The notes under the pieces are model-generated. The model was not told the DNA's origin, did no database searches, and saw only the letters and a list, made by a program, of their open reading frames with translations. Shown here one piece after another: positions 15,905 through 23,010 of a DNA stretch of 29,618 bases. Positions within the stretch are counted from its first letter, which is position 1, and every line of letters starts with the position of its first letter. Origin of the DNA: JBDTGE01 sp050742975 (lineage in GTDB: Bacteria; Actinomycetota; Actinomycetes; Mycobacteriales; Jatrophihabitantaceae). The position numbers and the translations under genes were made by a program. The stretch covers positions 1-29,618 of the forward strand of contig JBOGDQ010000297.1 of assembly GCA_050742975.1 (NCBI GenBank), given 5' to 3'.

Positions 15905-18900
15905 TTGACGTCGCACCGGCGGCAGTCCTTGCCGATCGTCGCCGTGAACTCGCTGCCGCGCAGCCGGGCGGCGACGCGGGTGACCTCGGCCGCGATCCAG
16001 CCCGGATCGTCGGCGTCGCCCAGCGGACCCTGCCGCTGCTCCGCGACGTTGACGCCGGTCGCCAGCTGCACGAGCATCGCGCCGCCGGACCGGTCGCCGG
16101 CGGTCGGGAAGGCGCCGTGCTCGACCGCGAGCTGGTAGGCACCGAGCTGCGGGTTGGCCGGCAGCTCGGCGTCCTTCGGCTTGCTCTTGCCGGTCTTGAG
16201 GTCGACGACGACCAGGCGCCCGTCGCCATCACGTTCGAGCCGGTCGACCCGTCCCCGGATCACCGCGTCGCCGACCTGGACGCCGAACCCCTCCTCCACC
16301 GCGACGAGCTCCAGTTCGCTCCGGCTGGTCTGCAGCCACGCCGCCAGCCGGCCCAGGATGCCGCTCGCGCGCACCCGCTCGTGGTCGGCGAACCAGCGGG
16401 CGCCGAAGTCGAGCGTGGCCCACCGCTCGTCGAGCATCCGCTCCAGCGTCGCGACGTCGGCACCGGCCGGCGCGTTCGCCGCGATGTCGTGGATCAGCGT
16501 GCCGAGCGAGGCGGACACCTGGTTGCCCGAGCGCACGCCCAGGTCGACGAGCAGCGCGCGGACCTCGCAGTTGAGGAACGACTCGATGCGCGAGGGACTG
16601 ACCGGGACCGGGCGGTCGGGGTCGGCGACCGGCCCGTCGTCGGACAGCGGCAGCAGCCCCCACCACTCGTCCGGCGCGGCGCCCGGCACGCCCTGCGCTG
16701 CCAGCCGGGCGAGCTGCTCCGCGGCGGCGGAGCGGTCCTCACCGGCGGCGGGATCGCAGGCGACGGAGCGGAGCTCGGCCACCAGCCCGGTCAGGTGGGC
16801 ACCGCGCAACGGCTGGGCGATCTCGCGGTCGCCGTCGACCGGGTCCAGCTCGTCCAGGAACCGGGACGGCTGCTCCTCGTCGCCCGCGACGGCAGTGGCG
16901 ATCACGCGAAGTCGGGCCCGGGTGGCTGCGACGTAGAACAGCCGGCGCTCCTCGGCCAGCTGGGGCGCGACGCTGGACAGCACGGCAGGATCGCGGCCGG
17001 CCAGCACGTCGACGAGCTGCTCCGAGCCGAGCAGCGAGCCACGTCGGCGCAGGTCGGGCCAGCTGCCCTCCTGCACGTTGGCGATGCCGACCAGGTCCCA
17101 CTCCAGACCCTTGCTCGCGTGAGCGGTGAGGATCGAGACGGCGTCGGGCTCACTGCCCTGAGCCGTCATCGTGTCGCCGGGAATCTGCTGCGCGGCAAGG
17201 TGCTCGACGAAGCGGGCGACCGGAGCGGCCGGCAGCCGGTCGGTGAACCGCGCGGCCGCGTCGAACAGGGCGACGACGGTGTCCAGGTCGCGGTCGGCAG
17301 CCGCCCCAGCCGAACCGCCGACCCGGCTGGCCCGCTCCCACCTCGGCCCGAGCCCGGACGCCGACCAGATCGCCCACAGCACAGCCTCCGGCGACGAGCC
17401 GGCGGCGACCGCGTCCTGCCCGGCGGCCAGCACCTCGGCCACCCGGACGACCGGGTACCGGACGTGCTCGGGCAGCACCGGCGCGCCCTTCGGGTCCAGC
17501 AGCGCGGCGGCGAGCCGGGTCGGCTCCCCGACCGGTTCGGCCAGCTGCCGCAGGGTCCGCCGCAGCCGCCGCAGGTACACCACGTCCGCGCCACCGATCG
17601 GGCCGAGCAGCAATCTCTCGGCGGCGTCCTCGTCCATCGTCTCGGGGTGAAGGACGCAGGCCAGGACGTCGAGCAGCAGCCGCACTGTCTGCTGCTCGGC
17701 CAGCGGCAGGTCCTCGCCGCGCACCGACACCGGGACGCCGGCGGTGACCATCGCCCGGCGCAGTGTCCCCAGCACGGTCGTGGTCGAGCGGACGAGAACA
17801 GCCATGCGCGACCAGGGCATCCCGTCCAGGTGCGCGCGGCGCAGGATCGCCGCCAGGTGGGCCGCCTCCTCGCTCGCCGAGCGGAAGACCGCGACCTCGA
17901 CCGTTCCGGCGGGCAGGTCGGGCGCCGCGATCAGGCGCCGTTGTTCGGCCCGGCCAGGCAACGCCGACGCGACGCGACGCGTGGCGGCCAGCAGCGCGCC
18001 GCCGGAGCGCCGGCAGGTGGTCAGCGCGACGACCGGCACCTCGCGGAAAGGCTCGCCGAACCGCGTATCGACGTCGCGGATCGCCGAGTCGTCGGCACCG
18101 CGGAAGGCGTAGATGGACTGGTCGGGATCACCCACGAGGATCAGCTCGTCAGCTCCCTCGGCCAGCAGGGTCAGCAAGTCGAGCTGCGCCGGATCGGTGT
18201 CCTGGTACTCGTCCACGAAGATCCGGCGGCGGGCCGCCCGCTCGGCCGCGAGCAGCTCGGGATCGTCCTGGAGCATGGCCACCGCCGCGCGGATCAGCTC
18301 GGCCGGGTCGTACGCACCGGGTGCGCCCAGCGCGGTGACGCCGTGGTACTCGTCGAGCAGCGCGCCGGCCGCTACCCAGTCCGCACGGCCACGCCGCGCA
18401 CCGAGGGCGGACAACGTCGGGCCGTCCAGTCCCCGTTCGACCGCCCGCATCAGCAGGTCGCGCAACTCACCGGCGAAGGCACGGGTCGGCAGGGCAGGGC
18501 GCAGGCCCGGCGGCCAGCGCTCGGGAGAGCTCCCTTGGACGAGCTCGCGCAGGATCACGTCCTGCTCGGCCGCGGCCAGCAACCGCGGCGCCGGGAGTTG
18601 CTGGCGGACGGCGGCCATGCGCAGCACGCCGAACGCGTAGGAGTGCAGCGTCCGGGCGACCGGCTCGCGCAGCGTGCGATCCAGTCGGGCGGTGACCCGG
18701 TCGCGCAGCTCGCCGGCGGCCCGGCGGCTGAAGGTCAGCATCAGGAGGTCCTCGACCGGTACACCCGCCGCCACGCGTGCGACCGCTGCCTCGACCAGCG
18801 TGGTGGTCTTGCCGGTGCCCGGTCCGGCGAGCACGAGCAGCGGGCCGCCGGGGTGGTCGATCACCCGCTGTTGCGCCTCGTCGAGCACCGGCGCGACGGC

Positions 18901-18954
18901 CGGCGCGGGTGCGCGGCGGACGAGCCGGTAGCTCGGTTCGGCGGATCGGGGCAC
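15859..18954 (-). CDS. adnA: AdnA subunit of the AdnAB helicase-nuclease
   Basis: 1031 residues. The N-terminal UvrD-like domain has Walker A AGPGTGKT at 43-50, MLTFSRRAAGEL, FVDEYQDTDPAQ and GDPDQSIYAFRGA. The C-terminal RecB-type nuclease has IRGRVDRLERD and VVVDLKTGKSK with Asp918. Four cysteines, C796 (FLNCEVR) and C1011/C1014/C1020 (CRRCDVKASC), fit the 4Fe-4S cluster that cryo-EM placed in AdnA at the DNA fork. In mycobacteria AdnA cleaves the 5' strand while AdnB drives translocation, and the pair resects double-strand breaks for recombination. Its GTG 18954 has only a weak upstream purine stretch. It is the promoter-proximal gene of the adnA-adnB pair and is divergent from the HAD gene by 86 bases. 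Confidence 0.93.
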   Translation of the reverse strand: MPRSAEPSYRLVRRAPAPAVAPVLDEAQQRVIDHPGGPLLVLAGPGTGKTTTLVEAAVARVAAGVPVEDLLMLTFSRRAAGELRDRVTARLDRTLREPVARTLHSYAFGVLRMAAVRQQLPAPRLLAAAEQDVILRELVQGSSPERWPPGLRPALPTRAFAGELRDLLMRAVERGLDGPTLSALGARRGRADWVAAGALLDEYHGVTALGAPGAYDPAELIRAAVAMLQDDPELLAAERAARRRIFVDEYQDTDPAQLDLLTLLAEGADELILVGDPDQSIYAFRGADDSAIRDVDTRFGEPFREVPVVALTTCRRSGGALLAATRRVASALPGRAEQRRLIAAPDLPAGTVEVAVFRSASEEAAHLAAILRRAHLDGMPWSRMAVLVRSTTTVLGTLRRAMVTAGVPVSVRGEDLPLAEQQTVRLLLDVLACVLHPETMDEDAAERLLLGPIGGADVVYLRRLRRTLRQLAEPVGEPTRLAAALLDPKGAPVLPEHVRYPVVRVAEVLAAGQDAVAAGSSPEAVLWAIWSASGLGPRWERASRVGGSAGAAADRDLDTVVALFDAAARFTDRLPAAPVARFVEHLAAQQIPGDTMTAQGSEPDAVSILTAHASKGLEWDLVGIANVQEGSWPDLRRRGSLLGSEQLVDVLAGRDPAVLSSVAPQLAEERRLFYVAATRARLRVIATAVAGDEEQPSRFLDELDPVDGDREIAQPLRGAHLTGLVAELRSVACDPAAGEDRSAAAEQLARLAAQGVPGAAPDEWWGLLPLSDDGPVADPDRPVPVSPSRIESFLNCEVRALLVDLGVRSGNQVSASLGTLIHDIAANAPAGADVATLERMLDERWATLDFGARWFADHERVRASGILGRLAAWLQTSRSELELVAVEEGFGVQVGDAVIRGRVDRLERDGDGRLVVVDLKTGKSKPKDAELPANPQLGAYQLAVEHGAFPTAGDRSGGAMLVQLATGVNVAEQRQGPLGDADDPGWIAAEVTRVAARLRGSEFTATIGKDCRRCDVKASCPIQPEGRQVTT

Positions 18955-19022
18955 GTCCGCTATCCCAGCACGGCGGGCCGACAGTTTCGCCGCGGGGAGG
19001 GTACGGGCCGGCCGGTCCCAAC

Positions 19023-19028
19023 CGATAA
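19023..19028 (+). promoter_or_regulatory. -10-like element before the HAD-like gene
   Basis: GATAAG lies 12 bases before the ATG at 19041, with no Shine-Dalgarno sequence between (TTCGCTGCATC). This arrangement fits a leaderless or very short-leader transcript. No convincing -35 element is seen 16-18 bases upstream. Confidence 0.35.
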
Positions 19029-19040
19029 GTTCGCTGCATC

Positions 19041-19622
19041 ATGCCCGCGCCCAACCCCGGCCCTCCCGTCTGGCTGCTCGACATCGACGGCGTGATCAAC
19101 GCGCTGGGGATGAGCCTGCCGACGGACACCTGGCCCGAGTCCGCGTGGGTGCAGCGGGTCGTGACGGCCGTGATCCCGGAACAGGGCATGGGGACGTACC
19201 CGATCCTCGCTGCCCGGCCGGTGCTCGACTTCATCCACCGGGTGCACCGCAACGGGCTGGCCGAGATCCGCTGGCACAGCACCTGGCGCTCGGCTGCGGT
19301 GACCGGCCTGGCTCCTGCGCTCGGCCTGCCGGCGATCCCCATCTCGGTCGCACCCGAGTGGAGCGCCGCTCCCCCCGTCTGGTGGAAGATCCCGGCCGCG
19401 CGGCGGGTCGCCGAATCCGGCCGTCGCCTGCTGTGGACCGACGACCAGTTCGACCTGTACCGGGCCGACCCGCAGAGCGCTTCGGAGCTGGAAGCGCTCG
19501 AGCGTTGGACGGGCGCGCTGCTGCTGTCGGCCAACCCCGAGACGGGTCTTTCCCCGGACGACCTCGCCACGATCGAGCGCTTCCTGGAACCTGGTCGGGG
19601 AGGGTGTCGATCGTCCGGGTGA
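19041..19622 (+). CDS. Small HAD-superfamily-like protein of unknown function
   Basis: 193 residues. HAD motif I is visible as LLDIDGVIN with Asp14 and Asp16 near the N terminus. A WHSTWR block (S80/T81) fits motif II, Lys116 in WWKIP fits motif III, and LLWTDDQFD (Asp134, Asp135) fits motif IV. There is no room for a large cap domain. This group resembles actinobacterial 'HAD domain in Swiss Army Knife RNA repair'-type proteins, but that placement is tentative, and a phosphatase role is only inferred. Translation probably starts without a ribosome binding site. The stop TGA forms the first bases of a long hairpin that separates it from the convergent xylulokinase gene. Confidence 0.75.
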   Translation: MPAPNPGPPVWLLDIDGVINALGMSLPTDTWPESAWVQRVVTAVIPEQGMGTYPILAARPVLDFIHRVHRNGLAEIRWHSTWRSAAVTGLAPALGLPAIPISVAPEWSAAPPVWWKIPAARRVAESGRRLLWTDDQFDLYRADPQSASELEALERWTGALLLSANPETGLSPDDLATIERFLEPGRGGCRSSG

Positions 19623-19670
19623 TCAGCTGCGGGTAGTGGTCGCCCGGCAGCCACAACTCGCAGCTGATCA
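19620..19670. terminator. Long hairpin between convergent genes, likely bidirectional terminator
   Basis: Two perfect 12-base arms, TGATCAGCTGCG at 19620-19631 and its complement at 19659-19670. Pairing continues inward with one A-A mismatch and two wobbles to a stem of about 21 pairs and a loop of about nine bases. It lies between the HAD gene stop, which it includes, and the xylulokinase stop at 19676. No T-run follows on either strand, as is usual for high-G+C actinobacterial terminators. Confidence 0.6.
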
Positions 19671-19675
19671 CGACC

Positions 19676-21082
19676 TCAAGCCAGCAAGCGCGCGGCCGTC
19701 AACTCCCGCACCTCGGCGTAGCGCCCCCGCACCGACGGGATCGGATCCGCGTCGTAGCGCTGGACCGAGTGCTGGTCCCACTCCGGAGGGGCGACAGCTC
19801 CGGACAGCGCCCAAGCCGCCTGCCGCGCTGCGCCGTCGGCAACGTATTCCCCGGGTGACGGCACGAGAACGGACGTCCCGAACACCGAGGGTGCGATCTG
19901 CCGCAGCGCCTCGGACCGGGCGCCGCCACCGACCAGAACGATCCGGTGAATCTCGACGCCCTGCGCGCGCAGGGCGTCGAGCCCGTCGGCCAGCCCGCAG
20001 AGCAGGCCCTCGATCGAGGCACGAGCCACGTGCGCGGGCGTCGAGTTGGCGTGGGTCAGCCCGAGCACCGACCCGGCCGCGTCCGGACGGTTGGGGGTGC
20101 GCTCACCGTCGAAGTACGGCACCATCACCAGCCCGTCACAGCCGGGCGGCGCGTCCAGCGCCAGGCGCGACAGGCCGTCGAGATCCAGACCCAGCAGGCG
20201 GGCGGTCGACGACAGCACGCGCGCCGCGTTCAGCGTGCAGACCAGCGGCAGGAACGCCCCGGTCGCATCGGCGAATCCGGCCACGATGCCGGCCGGGTCG
20301 GCGGTCGGCGTCGGGCTGAGCGCGCTCACCACTCCGGACGTCCCGATCGACACGATCACGTCGCCGCGCCGCGCGCCGACCCCCAGCGCGGCCGCCGCGT
20401 TGTCCCCCGTGCCCGGCCCGACCAGGGCACCACCCGGTGTGCGGCCGGCCGCGTCGGACGGGCCGAGCACCGCCGGCAGCATCGGACGCGCGCCGAACGC
20501 CAGCTCGATCAGGTCGTCGCGATAGACCCCGTCCACCGGCGACCAGTACCCGGTGCCGCTGGCGTCGCCGCGGTCGGTGGTCAGCGCGGCGAGGTCCGTG
20601 CTGTCGCGCAGCCGCCAGGTCAGCCAGTCGTGCGGCAGGCAGACGCCGGCGGTACGGGCCGCGTTCGACGGCTCGTGCGTCGCCAGCCAGCGCAGCTTGG
20701 TGACGGTGAACGAGGCAACGGGGACGGACCCGGCCGCCTTCGCCCAGGCCGCGGCACCGCCGTCGAGTTCGGCGATCAGGTCCGCGGACGCCTGCGCGGA
20801 GCGGGTGTCGTTCCACAGCAGCGCGTCGCGCACGACCGCGCCGCTGTCGTCCAGGCACACCATGCCGTGCTGCTGTCCGCCAACCGCGATCGCCGCGACG
20901 TCGGCCAACCCTCCCGCGGCGTCGATCGCGGACTGCAACGCATCCCACCACACCTGTGGGTGCACCGACGTTCCCGGTGGATGGGCGGCCGCGCCGGTGC
21001 GTTCCAGGGCGCCGGTGCTCGCGTCGCGGACCACGACCTTGCACGACTGCGTCGACGAGTCGGCGCCGGCCACGAGCGGCAT
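19676..21082 (-). CDS. xylB: Xylulokinase-like FGGY carbohydrate kinase
   Basis: 468 residues of the FGGY kinase fold. The N terminus MPLVAGADSSTQSCKVVV carries the first phosphate loop with Asp8; VGGQQHGMV at 68-75 is the xylulokinase substrate-binding block; GTGDNAAAALG at 224-234 holds the probable catalytic Asp227; VMVPYFDGERTPNRP and LVGGGARSEALRQ are the C-terminal FGGY signatures. The expected reaction is ATP-dependent phosphorylation of D-xylulose to D-xylulose 5-phosphate in the cytosol, entering the pentose phosphate pathway. The linked importer and dehydrogenase suggest that the ketose comes from a polyol. ATG 21082 follows a good TAGGAG and lies 7 bases after the phosphotransferase stop. 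Another ketose such as D-ribulose cannot be excluded. Confidence 0.85.
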   Translation of the reverse strand: MPLVAGADSSTQSCKVVVRDASTGALERTGAAAHPPGTSVHPQVWWDALQSAIDAAGGLADVAAIAVGGQQHGMVCLDDSGAVVRDALLWNDTRSAQASADLIAELDGGAAAWAKAAGSVPVASFTVTKLRWLATHEPSNAARTAGVCLPHDWLTWRLRDSTDLAALTTDRGDASGTGYWSPVDGVYRDDLIELAFGARPMLPAVLGPSDAAGRTPGGALVGPGTGDNAAAALGVGARRGDVIVSIGTSGVVSALSPTPTADPAGIVAGFADATGAFLPLVCTLNAARVLSSTARLLGLDLDGLSRLALDAPPGCDGLVMVPYFDGERTPNRPDAAGSVLGLTHANSTPAHVARASIEGLLCGLADGLDALRAQGVEIHRIVLVGGGARSEALRQIAPSVFGTSVLVPSPGEYVADGAARQAAWALSGAVAPPEWDQHSVQRYDADPIPSVRGRYAEVRELTAARLLA

Positions 21083-21089
21083 GATGCTC

Positions 21090-21875
21090 CTATCGGCTCG
21101 CGCGGAGCAGGTCGTCGGTATGGGCGGACAGCCAGCCGGACGCGCGCCGGTGCAGGCCCATGGCGTCCTGCCACAGACGCCCGAACGCAGGGTGGCCCCG
21201 GTTCGCGTTCTCCTCGATGACATCGGCGATCCAGCGGTTCGCGGCACCGGTGGCGGCGACGACCTCGCGACGCAGCTCCACCTCCGCACCGTAGCCGTCG
21301 AGCAGCAGCCGGAACCGGGCGATCGCGCTGCCGCGACGGCTGTCCTCGATGTCCGCGTCCGCCCGCAGCGGTGCCCAGAAGCACGCCGTGACGGCCAGGT
21401 CGAATGCGGCCGCACCCGGCGCGGCCAAATCGAAGTCGATCAGCGCCGCGGCGCGGCCGCCCCGGAAGATCACGTTCGCCGGGTTGAGGTCGTTGTGCGT
21501 GACGATCGGGCCCTGCCACTGCGCAGGCACCGGCCGCTGCCAGCTCCACCGGCTCGCATCGAAGCCGGCGCACGCGGCGTGGTAACCGCGTAGCAGGGCA
21601 CCGACGCTCACCAGCGCGTCATCGGTGAGCGCCCACGCCGGTACCGGATCGGTCGCCGCCGTCCCCTCGAGGTAGCCGACGATCTCGGCCCGCTCGTTCA
21701 CCCCGATCACCCGGGGCACCGCGGTGAAGCCACGGCCGGCGAGGTGGCGCAGCAGCGCGTGGACCGCCGGGGTGTGCGCACCCACCGGGCGGTGCACGGT
21801 GTCGCCGATCCGGATCACCCGACCCCGGTTCGCCGTGCCGCCCGCCAGCGGTCCGTCGTCAATCTGCTGTCGCAT
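21090..21875 (-). CDS. APH-fold phosphotransferase in the polyol locus
   Basis: 261 residues of the aminoglycoside phosphotransferase/choline kinase fold. Visible motifs are the Brenner loop THNDLNPANVIF (His127, Asp129, Asn131) and the metal-binding LIDFDLA (Asp147). The N-lobe is short, from GGTANRGRVIRIGDTVHRP, with no clear ATP-binding lysine picked out by eye. It probably phosphorylates a small hydroxylated metabolite, but the substrate is unknown and nothing indicates antibiotic resistance. It sits between the regulator and xylulokinase genes in one apparent operon. ATG 21875 overlaps the regulator's 3' end by 17 bases and is the first Met near the family N terminus; longer in-frame starts would run deep into the regulator gene. 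Confidence 0.75.
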   Translation of the reverse strand: MRQQIDDGPLAGGTANRGRVIRIGDTVHRPVGAHTPAVHALLRHLAGRGFTAVPRVIGVNERAEIVGYLEGTAATDPVPAWALTDDALVSVGALLRGYHAACAGFDASRWSWQRPVPAQWQGPIVTHNDLNPANVIFRGGRAAALIDFDLAAPGAAAFDLAVTACFWAPLRADADIEDSRRGSAIARFRLLLDGYGAEVELRREVVAATGAANRWIADVIEENANRGHPAFGRLWQDAMGLHRRASGWLSAHTDDLLRASR

Positions 21876-22851
21876 CTGCCGTCTCACGTGCTGCCTGCGC
21901 GGCCGCTTTGGCCGAATCCGTGGCCAGGATCGCACGAGCCAGCCCGGTATGGGTGATCAGTCCGTTGACCAGCCCGCCGCCGAGGGCGGCCGCGACCGCC
22001 TGCGCCTTGCCCTCGCCGTACGCCACCGAGATGACCAGGTCGATGTGCTCGAGCTGCTCCGCGGTGACGCCGATTATCCGGCGGCTGAGCGGGCTCTGCA
22101 CGCCGCGGCCGTCGGCATCGATGAGCGCGCCGGAGATCTCGCCGATCGTCCCCAGCACGCCGGCCCGATCGCGCGCCTGCGGCTCGACCATGTCGTAGAT
22201 CGTCGACAGGCCCGGCTCCCACGCCCCGATGCCGACCACCGCCACGGTGATCTTCGAGGCCAGCTCGAGCGCCCGGGACACGTCCGGCTGCCGTCGAACC
22301 ACTCGCGCCGATGCGGTGTCGTGCGCGACGAGCGGCGCGTAGAAGACGTGCGGGGTCCCGCCGCCGGCCAGCGCGACACGGCGAACGAGGTCGATCACGT
22401 CGCTGCCGTCCGGGCCGGACATGGCGCCGGTGAGCTGGACGACCGGGCAGGCCGCGATCGCCGAGATCGACGCACCGATGCCGCGGAGCGAGCGGGCCCA
22501 GGCCATGCCGAGCACGTCGTCGCGCCCGACCACCTCCTGGAGCACCTCGGCCGCCACCTCTCCCAGCCTGGTTCGCAGCGCCTCGGGGTGGTCGTCGACG
22601 ACGTCTACAACCACCGCATGGGCCAGCCCGAAGACGCGTTGCAGCTCCACGGACAGCTCGGTGTTGACGCCGGTCGGCGGCTCGATCTGGATCCGCACCA
22701 TGCCCGAGCGGCGCGCGCTCTCCAGCAGCCGCGCGACGCGGAACCGACTGATCCCAAGCTCGTCGGCTATGTCCTTCTTCGAGCGGTCGTCCTCGTAGTA
22801 CCGGCGGGCCACGCGCGCCATCAGGATCAGCTCGGTCGGCTTGGGAGCCAC
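21859..22851 (-). CDS. SorC-family sugar-responsive transcriptional regulator
   Basis: 330 residues. An N-terminal helix-turn-helix covers about 10-52, with the turn in SKKDIADELGISRFRVARLL, joined to a sugar-phosphate-binding domain related to ribose-5-phosphate isomerase (residues 55-320; for example GRDDVLGMAWARSLRGIG and YGEGKAQAVAAALGGG). SorC/DeoR-type proteins usually act as tetramers whose DNA binding changes on binding a sugar phosphate, here plausibly the xylulokinase product. The start is decided by the ribosome binding site: GGGAGG at 22858-22863 is five bases before GTG 22851 but abuts GTG 22857. It is divergent from the transporter operon across a region with paired inverted repeats. 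Confidence 0.88.
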   Translation of the reverse strand: MAPKPTELILMARVARRYYEDDRSKKDIADELGISRFRVARLLESARRSGMVRIQIEPPTGVNTELSVELQRVFGLAHAVVVDVVDDHPEALRTRLGEVAAEVLQEVVGRDDVLGMAWARSLRGIGASISAIAACPVVQLTGAMSGPDGSDVIDLVRRVALAGGGTPHVFYAPLVAHDTASARVVRRQPDVSRALELASKITVAVVGIGAWEPGLSTIYDMVEPQARDRAGVLGTIGEISGALIDADGRGVQSPLSRRIIGVTAEQLEHIDLVISVAYGEGKAQAVAAALGGGLVNGLITHTGLARAILATDSAKAAAQAARETADATAD

Positions 22852-22880
22852 TCTCACCTCCCGAAAGATCGAGCGCTCAG

Positions 22881-22900
22881 ATGAGCGGTAGGCGGCTCAT
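22881..22900. promoter_or_regulatory. Candidate SorC operator O1
   Basis: ATGAGC-N8-GCTCAT, two 6-base arms around 8 bases. It abuts a GATAAT -10-like element for the regulator gene, read on the minus strand at 22904-22899. The same GAGC-N8-GCTC core recurs at 22959-22974. A perfect GAGCGCTC palindrome lies just beside it at 22871-22878. Confidence 0.5.
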
Positions 22901-22914
22901 TATCGCAGAATCTC

Positions 22915-22943
22915 TTGACAGCGGCCATCCCGCGCAGCATCTT
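22915..22943 (+). promoter_or_regulatory. Candidate promoter of the transporter operon
   Basis: A perfect TTGACA at 22915-22920 is followed after 17 bases by CATCTT, a weak -10 (3 of 6 consensus bases). A second -35-like TTGACC begins at 22942. It lies between the two inverted repeats, which would let a repressor bound at O2 block the early transcript. Which of the two -35-like boxes is used is unclear. Confidence 0.4.
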
Positions 22944-22957
22944 GACCGGTGACGATT

Positions 22958-22983
22958 CGAGCGCATTCCTGCTCGTTTGAGCA
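22958..22983. promoter_or_regulatory. Candidate SorC operator O2 with overlapping short palindrome
   Basis: CGAGC-N8-GCTCG at 22958-22975 shares the GAGC-N8-GCTC core with O1. It is interleaved with TGCTC-N4-GAGCA at 22970-22983. It lies upstream of the binding-protein start at 23011, in the probable leader of the transporter mRNA. Confidence 0.5.
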
Positions 22984-23010
22984 TCGGAAGTCCGGATCTT
23001 GGAGGCGGGC

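Noticed and set aside
15457..19095. A 1212-codon open frame on the plus strand opposite adnA and part of adnB
   Set aside because: It is antisense to two well-supported helicase-nuclease genes; its protein is low-complexity Arg/Gly/Gln/Pro-rich with no domain, as expected from the complement of G+C-rich coding sequence.
21090..21875. Aminoglycoside resistance gene
   Set aside because: Only the general APH fold is seen, and the gene is embedded in a sugar operon; nothing ties it to an antibiotic.
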